A stretch of 64,000 bases of DNA from Polaromonas vacuolata (GTDB lineage: Bacteria; Pseudomonadota; Gammaproteobacteria; Burkholderiales; Burkholderiaceae_C), in the NCBI RefSeq assembly GCF_012584515.1, contig NZ_CP051461.1, positions 2,041,501-2,105,500 on the forward strand, given 5' to 3'. Under the pieces are notes generated by a model. The model worked only from the letters and a program-made list of their open reading frames with translations, did not search any database and was not told the origin of the DNA. Numbering within the stretch: the stretch's first letter is position 1; the number at the start of each line of letters is the position of its first letter. Below are positions 11,303 to 20,590 of the stretch, in pieces. The translations under genes were made by a program, and so were the position numbers.

Positions 11303-11451
11303 ATTGCATAACCGACGATGACATTGCTTTAGCGATGCACAGGCTCAATCATCGTCCTAGAAAATGTTTAGGGTATCGAACGCCGCATCAGGTTTTTATG
11401 GAACAGTTAGAGTCCTATCAGCATACGGTTGCACTTCAAGCTTGAATCCGC
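11303..11451 (+). pseudogene. IS30 remnant, 3' end in opposite orientation
   Basis: This equals the inverted first 150 bases of the intact IS30 (6664-about 6812): the transposase C-terminus (RLNHRPRKCLGYRTPHQVF) and terminal repeat. It is fused head-on to the 10684-11302 remnant, which looks like a deletion between two inverted IS30 copies. Its outer end truncates the sugar-dehydrogenase-like gene on the right. Confidence 0.78.
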
Positions 11452-12520
11452 CTATTCGAAAACGCCATGCCGAGCGGAGCAACATGCGAGCCTAGCGCGA
11501 AGTCAGGGGATACAGCTTTTGCAACCAAATCAGGTCGTGCTGGTTTTACTCGCTCGTCTACGTTTTGACCATAGTAGCTATATGGCCAGCCGTAGAACGC
11601 GCCATCAACGACGCTGGTGAGATAGTCGGGCACAAGGTCACTACCAATTTCGTCGCGTTCATTCACTACTGTCCAAAGTGTGCCGTCAGGCGCCCAGCCC
11701 ATGCCATTCGGATTGCGAAGGCCGCTGGCAAATACGCGATGTTGTCCGGTTTTAACATCTACCTCCCAGATGGCTGCGCGGCCTTCTTCAGCTGTCATGC
11801 CTCGCTCACCTACATTGCTGTTTGACCCCACCGTGACGTAAAGCTTGCTGCCGTCGGCGTTTGGAATTAGATTTTTGGTCCAATGATGGTTAATTGGCCC
11901 GGCCGGCAGATCTACTAACTTGGTCGGGACAGCGCTGATGCTGGTTTCACCCGATCGATAGGGGAATTTAATTACAGCATCAGTATTGGCTACATATAAG
12001 TCATTGCCGACTAAAGCCATGCCAAACGGGGATGACAAGTTTTCTAAAAACACAATTTTGACTTCAGCCTGCCCATCTCCGTTTACGTCGCGGAGCAGTG
12101 TTATTCGGTTGGCTGATGGCACACCAGCACCCGCGCGGCCCATGACTAGACCCATCACCCAACCTCTAATACCCTTTCCATCCTCTGGTTTCGGCGGCGC
12201 GTTACTTTCGGCAACCAACACATCTCCATTAGGCAAGGTGTAGAGCCAACGCGGGTATTCCAATCCGGTAGAAAAGGCAGTAACGGTTAAACCCGCCATA
12301 GCGATAGGTTTCGTGCCCGCTGGCCAGCCTTTAGCTGGAGCAATATTGACAGTTGGAATCAAGCTACTTTTCGGCGAAGGCAAGATTGGGGTTGGTCCCA
12401 TACCGGCAGTGTCAGGCAATTTTGCGGTGTCGCCACAGGCCGCAAGAGCGCTCACGGCAACCAGTGCTATAGCCGAACGCGCCGTAAAACTGCAACGGAT
12501 GTTGATGAATGTATTAAGTT
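11452..12520 (-). pseudogene. PQQ-type sugar (sorbosone) dehydrogenase-like lipoprotein, cut at both ends
   Basis: Encodes a beta-propeller of the soluble glucose/L-sorbosone dehydrogenase family: a lipoprotein signal with the lipobox LAAC, then [42 protein letters not shown] and [10 protein letters not shown]. These enzymes are periplasmic and oxidise sugars with PQQ. The C-terminus ends in IS30 terminal-repeat sequence after [11 protein letters not shown], losing the last blades. On the 5' side the frame runs into the IS6 end at 12521 with no native start codon. Both ends are therefore missing and the product is probably non-functional. Confidence 0.82.
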
Positions 12521-13344
12521 GGTTCTGTCGCGTTGCTGGCTGATGAACGTGTTTCGGGCAGGACGAATGCCAGTTCCTCAAACAAGGCGGATTTTTCCTG
12601 CCAATGCATAAAACTGGTCGGCAAAAGACAGCTCGCTGCAGCCTTGCAGCATGAGCTGACCTTTTCGAATCATGTGCATGAGTTCGATGCCGGCGAGGAC
12701 ATTTCTGGCGGCCCGAAATGACTTGAAATTCAGCATCGGCCTGGTGACGCGTTTGATGGCCCGATGGTCCTGTTCCACAATGTTGTTGAGATACTTCACC
12801 TGTCGCACGATGATCAATGTCTCACCTCTGCCATTGATTTCATCCATGGCCGCCTTGTTGGCGCCACTTTTGTCCATCGTGACCCTCTCGGGAACACTAC
12901 TGGCCTTCATGGCTTTGTCAAAGAACCGCAGGGCTGCAGCCTTGTCGCGCCTGGCCGTCAGCAAGAAGTCGACCGTTTTGCCTTCCTTGTCCACTGCACG
13001 GTACAGGTATTTCCAGACGCCGTTGACCTTGATATAGGTTTCATCCATCCGCCAGCTGCCGCCCACCGGGCGCTTGTGCTTGCGTAACACTTTTTCAAGC
13101 AAAGGCAGAAACCGTATTGCCCAGCGGTTGATCGAAGAATGGTCTACAAATACGCCGCGTTCCTGCATCATTTCCTCCAGTTGGCGATAGCTCAACGGAT
13201 ACGCTGCATACCAGCGAATGCAAACTAAAATGATGTCGATCGGAAAGCGCACTCCTTTAGCAGCCAGCATCGCGTTTCAAGCCTTTTCAGTTAAAGCGCT
13301 CAGCATAGATCAGCGAACTGCTTGACCGCTAATGCGACAGAACC
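12521..13344. mobile_element. IS6-family insertion sequence, copy 1
   Basis: 824 bp with terminal inverted repeats GGTTCTGTCGC..GCGACAGAACC. Nearly identical to the copy at 15214-16037 and in the same orientation. The 8 bases at its flanks (ATTAAGTT and GAGATTGA) do not match, so no target duplication is visible. Confidence 0.9.
12578..13270 (-). CDS. IS6-family transposase, copy 1
   Basis: 230 residues with the IS6/IS26-type DDE core: first D in [12 protein letters not shown], second in [13 protein letters not shown] in [15 protein letters not shown]. The N-terminal part holds the helix-turn-helix ([15 protein letters not shown]). Full length. It differs from copy 2 at only a few positions. 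IS6 elements move DNA by cointegration and often collect genes between direct copies, as seems to have happened with the sigma-54 regulator here. Confidence 0.93.
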   Translation of the reverse strand: MLAAKGVRFPIDIILVCIRWYAAYPLSYRQLEEMMQERGVFVDHSSINRWAIRFLPLLEKVLRKHKRPVGGSWRMDETYIKVNGVWKYLYRAVDKEGKTVDFLLTARRDKAAALRFFDKAMKASSVPERVTMDKSGANKAAMDEINGRGETLIIVRQVKYLNNIVEQDHRAIKRVTRPMLNFKSFRAARNVLAGIELMHMIRKGQLMLQGCSELSFADQFYALAGKIRLV

Positions 13345-13619
13345 GAGATTGAAGTCCAAGGCGGCTTGTTTCACAGGCGTTATTGTCTCGAACGGGGTTT
13401 ACATCAAGCACACAGTTGGGGGACTTATGGAGAGTTTACCTAGGAAAAACGATAAAATTTTACGCAGGCAAATACATAAAAAAGTGAGTATCGATCAACT
13501 CTCCATATTAAAATAAATGACATTGAAAACATAATAAATTTTATTAATTTAATGAACAATGCAAGCCGTTAGCCACATCATGCAAGAAGTCACTACGGTA
13601 ATAAATAAAAGAGATATTT

Positions 13620-15128
13620 ATGTCTGACGCAAACACAATACTTATAGTGGACGACGACGATGAAGCACGCTGGGCCCTGTCCAACTTCGTTCGGAAATTA
13701 GGCTTTATACCGCTAATGGCTGAGTCCGGACGAGTTGCTCTAATAAGCATATCAACAAAGAAAATAGATGCAGTATTACTTGATGTTTGTATGCCTGATT
13801 TGGGTGGTCACGAGGTTCTAAAACAAATCCGAGAGAGGCATGACATACCTGTGATCATGATCACAGGTCAGGGACATACGCAGGATGCGGCGATGTCGCT
13901 TAGAAGCGGCGCCAACGATTACATTACCAAACCGTACGACCACCACACACTTGAACGCAGTTTGAGGCGCGTACTGGCAAAGCCGATTCCACGCTTCGAG
14001 CCAGAGAGGCGATTGTTGCCACGGACTTTGACACGACCTGAAAAAGCTGAGACATTGGCGTGTCTAATTGAATCTATGGGGCTAGGAGCGAAAGCCCAGA
14101 AAGTTATTCATGCTGTAAAACACGTTGCACCGACAGATTTAACGGTTCTATTACATGGAGAAACAGGAACTGGTAAGGAACTAGTATCGAGGGCGATACA
14201 TGACCTTAGCGCCCGCAGAAGTGGGCCGTTCATTGCACTTGACTGTGGTGCCATCCCAGAGTCCCTGATTGAACGTGAGCTGTTCGGTCATGAGAAGGGG
14301 GCTTTTACCGGTGCCAGTCAGTCCGCACCTGGTATGTTCGAACTAGCCCAAGGTGGAACTCTTCTACTTGATGAAATCAGTAGTCTTCCGCTGCTGATGC
14401 AGACCCGGCTCATTCGAGTAGTCGAGGCCCGAGAATATCGGCCACTAGGTGGTTCACAAACGCGACGATTAAGTGCCCGCATCATAGCGGCCAGTAACGT
14501 AAATCTAGAGCAGATGATTCAAAAAAAAGAGTTTCGTTCGGATCTCTATTACCGTTTAAAAGAATATCCCATAATTATTCCCCCCTTACGTGAACGCAAA
14601 GAAGATATTCCTGATTTAGTTCAACATTTTTTGGATATTGAGCGCAGAGAACATCGGACAGCTGTCACAGGCATATCGGAAGAAGGTCTTAAATTACTTC
14701 AGCATCAAAACTGGCCGGGTAATGTGCGCGAATTACGTAATACGATCCGCCACGCGTTGGTATTGAATATGGATCAGAACGGCCTACTTACCGCAGATGC
14801 TCTTAATGAACATTTTGGATTGTCGATTGCGGCTGAGGATTATAGAAAAACATTTATTAACGATTTTGGCGAAACACCAATCGAGCAACTTACACAGAGC
14901 TCATGGGATTCATTATTTCCACCCGACTTGAATAACTCAGCACGGGATCAGGGAAAACAAATATCGTTCAAGGATAGACTTAACTCAGCACATAATTATG
15001 TAGAACGAAAAATTTTATATCACGTACTTGGGGTAGCAAATAATAATAAAGCATTGGCTGCACGGTTACTTCAAATGGATTATAAAACGTTAAATGGCAA
15101 ACTTAAATTTCATAAAATTAATGATTAA
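13620..15128 (+). CDS. NtrC-type sigma-54 response regulator, probable gas vesicle activator
   Basis: 502 residues in three parts. The receiver domain (about 1-125) has the acidic pocket VDDDD and phospho-acceptor D55 in LLDVCMPD. The sigma-54 AAA+ domain (about 155-390) has Walker A GETGTGKE at 180-187, the sigma-54 contact loop GAFTGA at 227-232 and Walker B LLLDEI. The C-terminal Fis-type helix-turn-helix reads ALAARLLQMDYKTLNGKLKF. It should activate sigma-54 promoters when phosphorylated, and a consensus sigma-54 promoter precedes gvpA at 34881. It lies between two direct IS6 copies and reads opposite to the kinase/receiver pair at 16.1-18.0 kb. In Serratia ATCC 39006 a comparable NtrC-like protein (GvrA) controls gas vesicles; the link here is inferred. 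The coding region is AT-richer than the gas vesicle genes. Confidence 0.88.
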   Translation: MSDANTILIVDDDDEARWALSNFVRKLGFIPLMAESGRVALISISTKKIDAVLLDVCMPDLGGHEVLKQIRERHDIPVIMITGQGHTQDAAMSLRSGANDYITKPYDHHTLERSLRRVLAKPIPRFEPERRLLPRTLTRPEKAETLACLIESMGLGAKAQKVIHAVKHVAPTDLTVLLHGETGTGKELVSRAIHDLSARRSGPFIALDCGAIPESLIERELFGHEKGAFTGASQSAPGMFELAQGGTLLLDEISSLPLLMQTRLIRVVEAREYRPLGGSQTRRLSARIIAASNVNLEQMIQKKEFRSDLYYRLKEYPIIIPPLRERKEDIPDLVQHFLDIERREHRTAVTGISEEGLKLLQHQNWPGNVRELRNTIRHALVLNMDQNGLLTADALNEHFGLSIAAEDYRKTFINDFGETPIEQLTQSSWDSLFPPDLNNSARDQGKQISFKDRLNSAHNYVERKILYHVLGVANNNKALAARLLQMDYKTLNGKLKFHKIND

Positions 15129-15213
15129 TATCGCCATAAGCAACTAGTCAAATTTTCTTTCAAAAGAAAAATAAATAAAATAGCTTTACAAATTATTTAT
15201 TTATATCTAACGC

Positions 15214-16037
15214 GGTTCTGTCGCGTTGCTGGCTGATGAACGTGTTTCGGGCAGGACGAATGCCAGTTCCTCAAACAAGGCGAATTTTTCCTGCCAATGC
15301 ATAAAACTGGTCGGCAAAAGACAGCTCGCTGCAGCCTTGCAGCATGAGCTGACCTTTTCGAATCATGTGCATGAGTTCGATGCCGGCGAGGACATTTCTG
15401 GCAGCCCGAAATGACTTGAAATTCAGCATCGGCCTGGTGACGCGTTTGATGGCCCGATGGTCCTGCTCCACAATGTTGTTGAGATACTTCACCTGTCGCG
15501 CGATGATCAATGTCTCACCTCTGCCATTGATTTCATCCATGGCCGCCTTGTTGGCGCCACTTTTGTCCATCGTGACCCTCTCGGGAACACTACTGGCCTT
15601 CATGGCTTTGTCAAAGAACCGCAGGGCTGCAGCCTTGTCGCGCCTGGCCGTCAGCAAGAAGTCGACCGTTTTACCTTCCTTGTCCATTGCACGGTACAGG
15701 TATTTCCAGACGCCGTTGACCTTGATATAGGTTTCATCCATCCGCCAGCTGCCGCCCACCGGGCGCTTGTGCTTGCGTAACACTTTTTCAAGCAAAGGCA
15801 GAAACCGTATTGCCCAGCGGTTGATCGAAGAATGGTCGACAAATACGCCGCGTTCCTGCATCATTTCCTCCAGTTGGCGATAGCTCAACGGATACGCTGC
15901 ATACCAGCGAATGCAAACTAAAATGATGTCGATCGGAAAGCGCATTCCTTTAGCAGCCAGCATCGCGTTTCAAGCCTTTTCAGTTAAAGCGCTCAGCATA
16001 GATCAGCGAACTGCTTGACCGCTAATGCGACAGAACC
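15214..16037. mobile_element. IS6-family insertion sequence, copy 2
   Basis: 824 bp, same orientation and ends as copy 1. Flanking octamers (TCTAACGC and TATCACAA) do not match each other or those of copy 1. The pair brackets the sigma-54 regulator, giving an IS26-style pseudo-compound arrangement. Confidence 0.9.
15271..15963 (-). CDS. IS6-family transposase, copy 2
   Basis: 230 residues, near-identical to copy 1 (for example M instead of V at the seventh residue, and A instead of V in the [11 protein letters not shown] stretch). All DDE residues ([22 protein letters not shown]) are present and the gene appears intact. Confidence 0.93.
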   Translation of the reverse strand: MLAAKGMRFPIDIILVCIRWYAAYPLSYRQLEEMMQERGVFVDHSSINRWAIRFLPLLEKVLRKHKRPVGGSWRMDETYIKVNGVWKYLYRAMDKEGKTVDFLLTARRDKAAALRFFDKAMKASSVPERVTMDKSGANKAAMDEINGRGETLIIARQVKYLNNIVEQDHRAIKRVTRPMLNFKSFRAARNVLAGIELMHMIRKGQLMLQGCSELSFADQFYALAGKIRLV

Positions 16038-16123
16038 TATCACAAGCGCGGCCCAAAACATCTTCAATACTCGTGCGCAGCACTCAGTTCAGTAGACGCG
16101 ATATTTGGGTAGTCTAACGGCGA

Positions 16124-16540
16124 CTAGAGCTTCAAAAGTGCAACTTTGACAAGACGAATAAGTGTCTCGTGAACAATCGGTTTCGTAGCAAAAGCGGTAA
16201 AAAGTCCTGATCTCAGAACCTCTCTGACGACTACATCATCGTCATAGAAATAGCCGGAGACAAGAATCAACGGCGCTTGGCAGGGGGTTTCAATCCGAAT
16301 TCGTCGTGCCAGATCAATCCCGTCAATGTCGGGGAGTTTGGCATCCACCAAGACGATGCAATACTTCGCGGTCTTAAGACTCTTTAGCGCCTCAATACCG
16401 GACGCTGCACTCGCGACCGCGTAACCATTGCTTTCCAAGAGATGCTGCAGGGACCAGCGAACACCAGGCTCGTCATCGATGATCAATACACTATTGCGCT
16501 GCGCTGAGGTCTGTGGCAATGGAGTCGGGTCTTTATTCAC
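16124..16540 (-). CDS. Single-domain response regulator (GvrC-like position)
   Basis: A lone receiver protein of 138 residues with no output domain. Acidic residues D22-D23, phospho-acceptor D66 in LVDAKLPD and the FATKP lysine are present. It starts with GTG 11 bases after the stop of the upstream histidine kinase, so the two are co-transcribed. It may act as a phosphate sink or relay for the NtrC-type regulator at 13.6 kb, or as an adaptor. In the Serratia gas vesicle cluster, as I recall it, the last gene (gvrC) is also a receiver protein. IS6 copy 2 begins about 90 bases downstream. Confidence 0.85.
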   Translation of the reverse strand: MNKDPTPLPQTSAQRNSVLIIDDEPGVRWSLQHLLESNGYAVASAASGIEALKSLKTAKYCIVLVDAKLPDIDGIDLARRIRIETPCQAPLILVSGYFYDDDVVVREVLRSGLFTAFATKPIVHETLIRLVKVALLKL

Positions 16541-16551
16541 TATTGAACACC

Positions 16552-18033
16552 CTACCTTGCCGGCAGACTAACCGTGAAGGTGCTACCTTGGCCTATTTTA
16601 CTATCCACGTCGATGCGGCCCTGGTGCTGGCTAATGATAGTGTGACAAATCGACAGTCCCAGCCCGGTACCACCGCCTGCGCCTTTTGTGGTGAAGAAAG
16701 GGTCAAATATCTTAGCAGTATTGCTCTCGGCAATACCAGACCCTGTGTCGCGCACAAATACAGTTACCCGCCCACCTTCACTGCGGATGGCAATTTTGAG
16801 GTCACCGCCTTTGGACATCGCGGCATAAGCGTTAACAATCAGATTCATGAGCACCTGCTGGAGTTGGCTGGTGTTGCCGTTTATGAGAATGCTGCCTGCA
16901 GGATAGTCCTCCGACACGCTGACCTTTTGCAGCGCCCCTTGATTGCTAAGGAGACGGACGGTCTCGCGTACGACAGGCACGAGGTCGATGACCTTCATGT
17001 TGCCTCCCTCCGATGGCCTGGAAAAGCGCAGAAGATTTTCAATAATACCGGACGCCCGATTTATACCGTCGAGAATTTTTTGTATGCATTCTTCTTGGAA
17101 TGCGGGGTCCATGGCACCGTCTTTCAGAAATTGTGCGGCCGAATAGCTGACCGACAGCGGATTGCGCAATTCATGTGCGATCCCTCCGGCCATGACCCCC
17201 AACGCGGCCAGTTTTACGTTCTGAGCAAGTTGCGCTTCGAACGTATGTCGCTCAGTAAGATCACGGCCGACTGCCACCAAGGCGCTGACTTTCCCGGCTT
17301 CGTCGCGCATTGAAGAGAATGCCCATGCCACCGGGATCAGTGCCCCCGAACGAGCGACGAGACGCAACTCCCTAGAACTTACCATTTGCCCTCGTGCCAT
17401 CTGCTGAATCATTGACCGCATATCTTCACGATCAGCGGGATCGCACAAATCGACCATAGCACGACCCTGCACCTCTCTGGATGAAAAGCCGGTGGCTCGC
17501 TCGGCAGCCGGGTTCCAGGTGACGATGCAGCCTGCGATATCGGCTGACACCAAGAGATCATTGGCGTACTCGACCACGTTCGCCAAACGCGCTTGAACCA
17601 GATGAGCCTGCTCCACCAAGCGCACCTTTTCTGTAATATCGTCCATCAGGATCATGGCGCACTCAACCCGACCATCGGCCTTGACAGGAACCACCGTGTA
17701 GTAGTACATGCGGGTTGGAATACCCGGAGCGCGATAGGTAATTTGCTCGCCACGCAACAACTCGCCTTGCTCAAACACGCGCCGAACTTTCTCCTCTACT
17801 CTAGTGAATTCCAGAATCGGCGTCGGGAAGACATCGTTCAGGGATGCGCCTATCGTCGAACGCTCGTCGCGGCGGGCTTTTTCGAGGAAATTGCGGTTCG
17901 CCGACATGACCCGCAGCGATCGGTCCACCAGCAGCACTGAGGACGGGATGCTCTCCAGCAGCATGTCGTAGAGATGCTCTTGCCATTTGTCCGATGACAA
18001 TAAAATATTCGACCATTCGCGTCTAGTAGCCAT
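16552..18033 (-). CDS. PAS-PAS histidine kinase, NtrB-like (GvrB-like position)
   Basis: 493 residues, cytoplasmic, with no membrane segment. An N-terminal PAS (about 15-135) and a second PAS/PAC (about 140-265) precede the HisKA dimerisation domain with phospho-acceptor H287 in the AHELRNPL box and a HATPase domain with N box NLIVNAYAAM, DTGSGI and GTGLGLSI. This layout is typical of soluble NtrB/AtoS-type kinases that phosphorylate sigma-54 activators. The start ATG has GGAGG ahead. It is the penultimate gene of the cluster, downstream of Hsp70 and upstream of the receiver protein. A 34-bp scar identical to the end of gvpF2 lies in its leader (18092-18125). The input signal is unknown. Confidence 0.87.
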   Translation of the reverse strand: MATRREWSNILLSSDKWQEHLYDMLLESIPSSVLLVDRSLRVMSANRNFLEKARRDERSTIGASLNDVFPTPILEFTRVEEKVRRVFEQGELLRGEQITYRAPGIPTRMYYYTVVPVKADGRVECAMILMDDITEKVRLVEQAHLVQARLANVVEYANDLLVSADIAGCIVTWNPAAERATGFSSREVQGRAMVDLCDPADREDMRSMIQQMARGQMVSSRELRLVARSGALIPVAWAFSSMRDEAGKVSALVAVGRDLTERHTFEAQLAQNVKLAALGVMAGGIAHELRNPLSVSYSAAQFLKDGAMDPAFQEECIQKILDGINRASGIIENLLRFSRPSEGGNMKVIDLVPVVRETVRLLSNQGALQKVSVSEDYPAGSILINGNTSQLQQVLMNLIVNAYAAMSKGGDLKIAIRSEGGRVTVFVRDTGSGIAESNTAKIFDPFFTTKGAGGGTGLGLSICHTIISQHQGRIDVDSKIGQGSTFTVSLPAR

Positions 18034-18091
18034 GGCTCATACCTCCGCCTTGCGTAGCCTGCCTGTCGATAGGGTCATCGTGGCCATCACT

Positions 18092-18125
18092 GCTGATTAA
18101 CTTTCTACCCGCAGATCGGGGCAAA
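18092..18125. repeat. 34-bp direct repeat, copy of the gvpF2 3' end
   Basis: Perfectly identical to 23509-23542, which encodes the last codons and stop of the second gvpF plus a few bases. Here it lies in the leader of the histidine kinase gene and encodes nothing. The repeat brackets gvpF3-J, dnaK, the DUF2760 gene and hsp70, suggesting that this block of about 5.4 kb was inserted or duplicated between an ancestral gvpF2 and the kinase gene. Confidence 0.85.
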
Positions 18126-18151
18126 GCGAAAAAGGTTTTCATTTTCTTATA

Positions 18152-20020
18152 CTAGCTGTTGCCGCGCATGATGTTGAATTCCACCTTCCAGCGTTCGTCG
18201 CTTTTGGTAGCCACTGCAGTCAGTTCTAGCGTGCCGGTTTCAGTGACTATGGAGCGCAGCGTGACCTCTATCACTTCACCAGGTTGGCGACCGTTGGCCG
18301 ACAGTAACGCTTGAATTTCGCCCAATTCCTGTAGTTCGTCTGGCTGCCAAAAGTCGAGCAAGGTGCCAAGTCGATCCTGACGCCGCACCGAAGAGCCGAA
18401 GAAGCGCAAATACACAGCTTGACCGACGACCACGCCGAACTGCTGCATCTGTAAATCCGCCTCGGTCTCTTCTTCCATGCCAAACGGCGCCACGCACAGC
18501 GCCTGCATTGCCGGTTCGGCCCCAGGGACGGCCGGCATCGATGATTCAATCGCGACGTAATAAGCGCGTGCCGTGCCGCCATGTATGCGCACGCCTAGTC
18601 CGCGCCGCACATAGCCGTAATAAGCAGCGCCGCGCGCCACCGCCAGATCGAGGTCGGCGCCGGCCAGCATGCGGGCCGCGTCGGACTCTTCGGCAGCGAG
18701 CCAGTCATTCAGCGTGGCCAGCGTACGCGCTGCCAGGATGTCGGCCTTGAAGACGCCACCATTGAATAAAACGGCGCTCGGATGGAGGAAGCTGGCGGCT
18801 TGATTGACCTTGTCGGCAAATCCTTCGAGTTCAGCGGTGGCGCCGACTTGTCGTCCGAGCAGTGCGGCCAGATGGCGCGTGACGCCTGCATCTTGCGCAT
18901 ACGGCAAGCCCAGTTGCGTCAGGCCGCCCCGGGTGCGGCTGCTGGGACGCGCCGAGGCCTCGACCTGGGGGAAGAATCCTTCCAGAATGGTGCTACGCAC
19001 TTCGTCTTGGGTCAACTCGGTGCGGATCGAGCCGGCGATCAATTTCGAGCCGCGACTGGGCACCACGATCGGCTGCGTTTTCAGGTCCAAATCGCTCAAC
19101 AGCACTTCCTTGGCCGCGCGGCAGGCATAGGTGAGCGCGCGCATTTGCCACGGGTCGAGCGTGGTGCCGGCCTGGGCTACTTTGCTGGCCACCAGATGCG
19201 CCAGTGCCAGGTCCATGTTGTCGCCGCCCAGCAAGATATGGTCGCCGACCGCCACCCGGTGCAGTTCCAGGTTGCCATCGCGCTCGAGCACCGCAATCAG
19301 GGAAAAATCGCTAGTACCGCCGCCGACATCGATCACCAAAATGATGTCACCCGGCTTGACATCCTTGCGCCAGCGGCCAGCGCTGGTCTGGATCCAGCTG
19401 TAGAGCGCGGCCTGCGGCTCTTCCAGCAAGGTCAAAGCGGCATAGCCGGCCGCGCGGACCGCTTCGGCTGTCAATTCGCGCGCCGCCGGATCGAACGAGG
19501 CCGGAATGGTGACGGTAATAGCCTGCTGCTCAAACGGTGCTTCCGGGTGGGCTGCGTCCCACGCGGCGCGCAGGTGCGCCAAATAACGGGTCGACGCTTC
19601 CAGCGGCGAGACCTTGGCCACTTCGGCCGGCGCTTCGTTTGGCAAAATCGGTGCGTGTCGATCGACACCGGCATGGCATAGCCAGCTTTTGGCACTCGAG
19701 ACCAGACGAATGGGCGTCAGCGCCCCACGCGTTCGCGCGAATTCGCCGACCGCGTAATCTTGCTGATCGGACCAAGGCAGGCTCAGCTCGCCTGCAGCCA
19801 GTTCGTCTTGGTGCGGCAGGTAAAGAAAGGATGGCAGTAAGGGCGTTGCGCCGACGGTTCCCGGATCGGTCAGCTGCGGGATATCGAGCACGCCGTAGCT
19901 GGTGGTCTCGCCGTCGCTGGCAGCGATGTCAACATAGGCTAGAGCGCAATGGGTGGTGCCAAGGTCGATCCCGATCGAAAAAAGCGGGGTCTTGCTTGGG
20001 CTATTGCCTGTTATGCTCAC
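18152..20020 (-). CDS. Hsp70-family ATPase (partner of DUF2760)
   Basis: 622 residues. The actin-like ATPase fold is clear: phosphate-1 loop GIDLGTTHCALAY at the N-terminus, DVGGGTSDFSL phosphate-2, and a GGVF adenosine-region motif. It lacks the DnaK linker and substrate-binding sequence; the C-terminal 150 residues are a divergent beta-rich region. This type of Hsp70-like protein typically lies next to DUF2760 genes. It starts with GTG overlapping the DUF2760 stop (GTGA), so translation is coupled. Being inside a gas vesicle cluster suggests a role in folding or assembly of vesicle proteins, but this is inferred from position only. Confidence 0.85.
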   Translation of the reverse strand: MSITGNSPSKTPLFSIGIDLGTTHCALAYVDIAASDGETTSYGVLDIPQLTDPGTVGATPLLPSFLYLPHQDELAAGELSLPWSDQQDYAVGEFARTRGALTPIRLVSSAKSWLCHAGVDRHAPILPNEAPAEVAKVSPLEASTRYLAHLRAAWDAAHPEAPFEQQAITVTIPASFDPAARELTAEAVRAAGYAALTLLEEPQAALYSWIQTSAGRWRKDVKPGDIILVIDVGGGTSDFSLIAVLERDGNLELHRVAVGDHILLGGDNMDLALAHLVASKVAQAGTTLDPWQMRALTYACRAAKEVLLSDLDLKTQPIVVPSRGSKLIAGSIRTELTQDEVRSTILEGFFPQVEASARPSSRTRGGLTQLGLPYAQDAGVTRHLAALLGRQVGATAELEGFADKVNQAASFLHPSAVLFNGGVFKADILAARTLATLNDWLAAEESDAARMLAGADLDLAVARGAAYYGYVRRGLGVRIHGGTARAYYVAIESSMPAVPGAEPAMQALCVAPFGMEEETEADLQMQQFGVVVGQAVYLRFFGSSVRRQDRLGTLLDFWQPDELQELGEIQALLSANGRQPGEVIEVTLRSIVTETGTLELTAVATKSDERWKVEFNIMRGNS

Positions 20021-20568
20021 AGCTCCACCTCGGCTTGGGCCAGCACTGTGGTGTCGTGACTTTCAGCCAGTTGGGGCAGCCGCACCTCGGTGGCGCGCCA
20101 GCCGCGATGACTCAGGCTGCCTTTGAACGGCGCCTGGCCGATCACATGGCCGGTCAAGCGGATCGCGCGTGCATCGAAACCGTCATTCAGGGTAATCCTA
20201 CTGCCTTCGGCTTCCGCGCGCACCGGCGTGATCGTGAAATGCTCGCGCAGCACCTTGCAACAGCCTTCATGCACCACGCGCGCGGCCGCACCGATGTCGG
20301 CGTCGGCATAGCTGCTCAGGGTCTCTTGGGTGAAATCGATCAGGCGCGCGTCGCGCTGCAACAGCGCCAATAGCTGGAGTGCTGCGTCCGGGCTGGCTTG
20401 CTTGAGCGGAGCATTATTCTGGCGCAAGGCATCGACGCGGGCGGCGAATCCGGGATTAGACAGAATGCGGAAGAGGGCGCAGAAGGCGAGTGGAATGCGG
20501 CGCAAAAAAGAAACGTGCTGGTGCTTGTTTTGCTGCGGGTGATTCGAATCTGGCGGCGAGTTGCTCAT
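20017..20568 (-). CDS. DUF2760 family protein
   Basis: 183 residues. An N-terminal hydrophilic tail (MSNSPPDSNHPQQNKHQ) is followed by FLRRIPLAFCALFRILSNP and a soluble domain characteristic of DUF2760, a family usually found beside divergent Hsp70 genes. The function is unknown. The ATG at 20568 is chosen over an upstream frame start because AAGGAG lies 7 bases ahead of it and the frame's earlier part overlaps dnaK. The stop overlaps the GTG of the next Hsp70 gene. It is probably a co-factor or scaffold for that Hsp70. Confidence 0.78.
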   Translation of the reverse strand: MSNSPPDSNHPQQNKHQHVSFLRRIPLAFCALFRILSNPGFAARVDALRQNNAPLKQASPDAALQLLALLQRDARLIDFTQETLSSYADADIGAAARVVHEGCCKVLREHFTITPVRAEAEGSRITLNDGFDARAIRLTGHVIGQAPFKGSLSHRGWRATEVRLPQLAESHDTTVLAQAEVEL

Positions 20569-20590
20569 CAATTTCTCCTTAAACGCAGAT

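Noticed and set aside
13322..13516. 64-aa frame after IS6 copy 1
   Set aside because: It starts within the IS end and resembles nothing known.
18508..20373. Long plus-strand open frames opposite the Hsp70 and DUF2760 genes
   Set aside because: They mirror the codon structure of GC-rich minus-strand genes with clear family matches; no ribosome sites.
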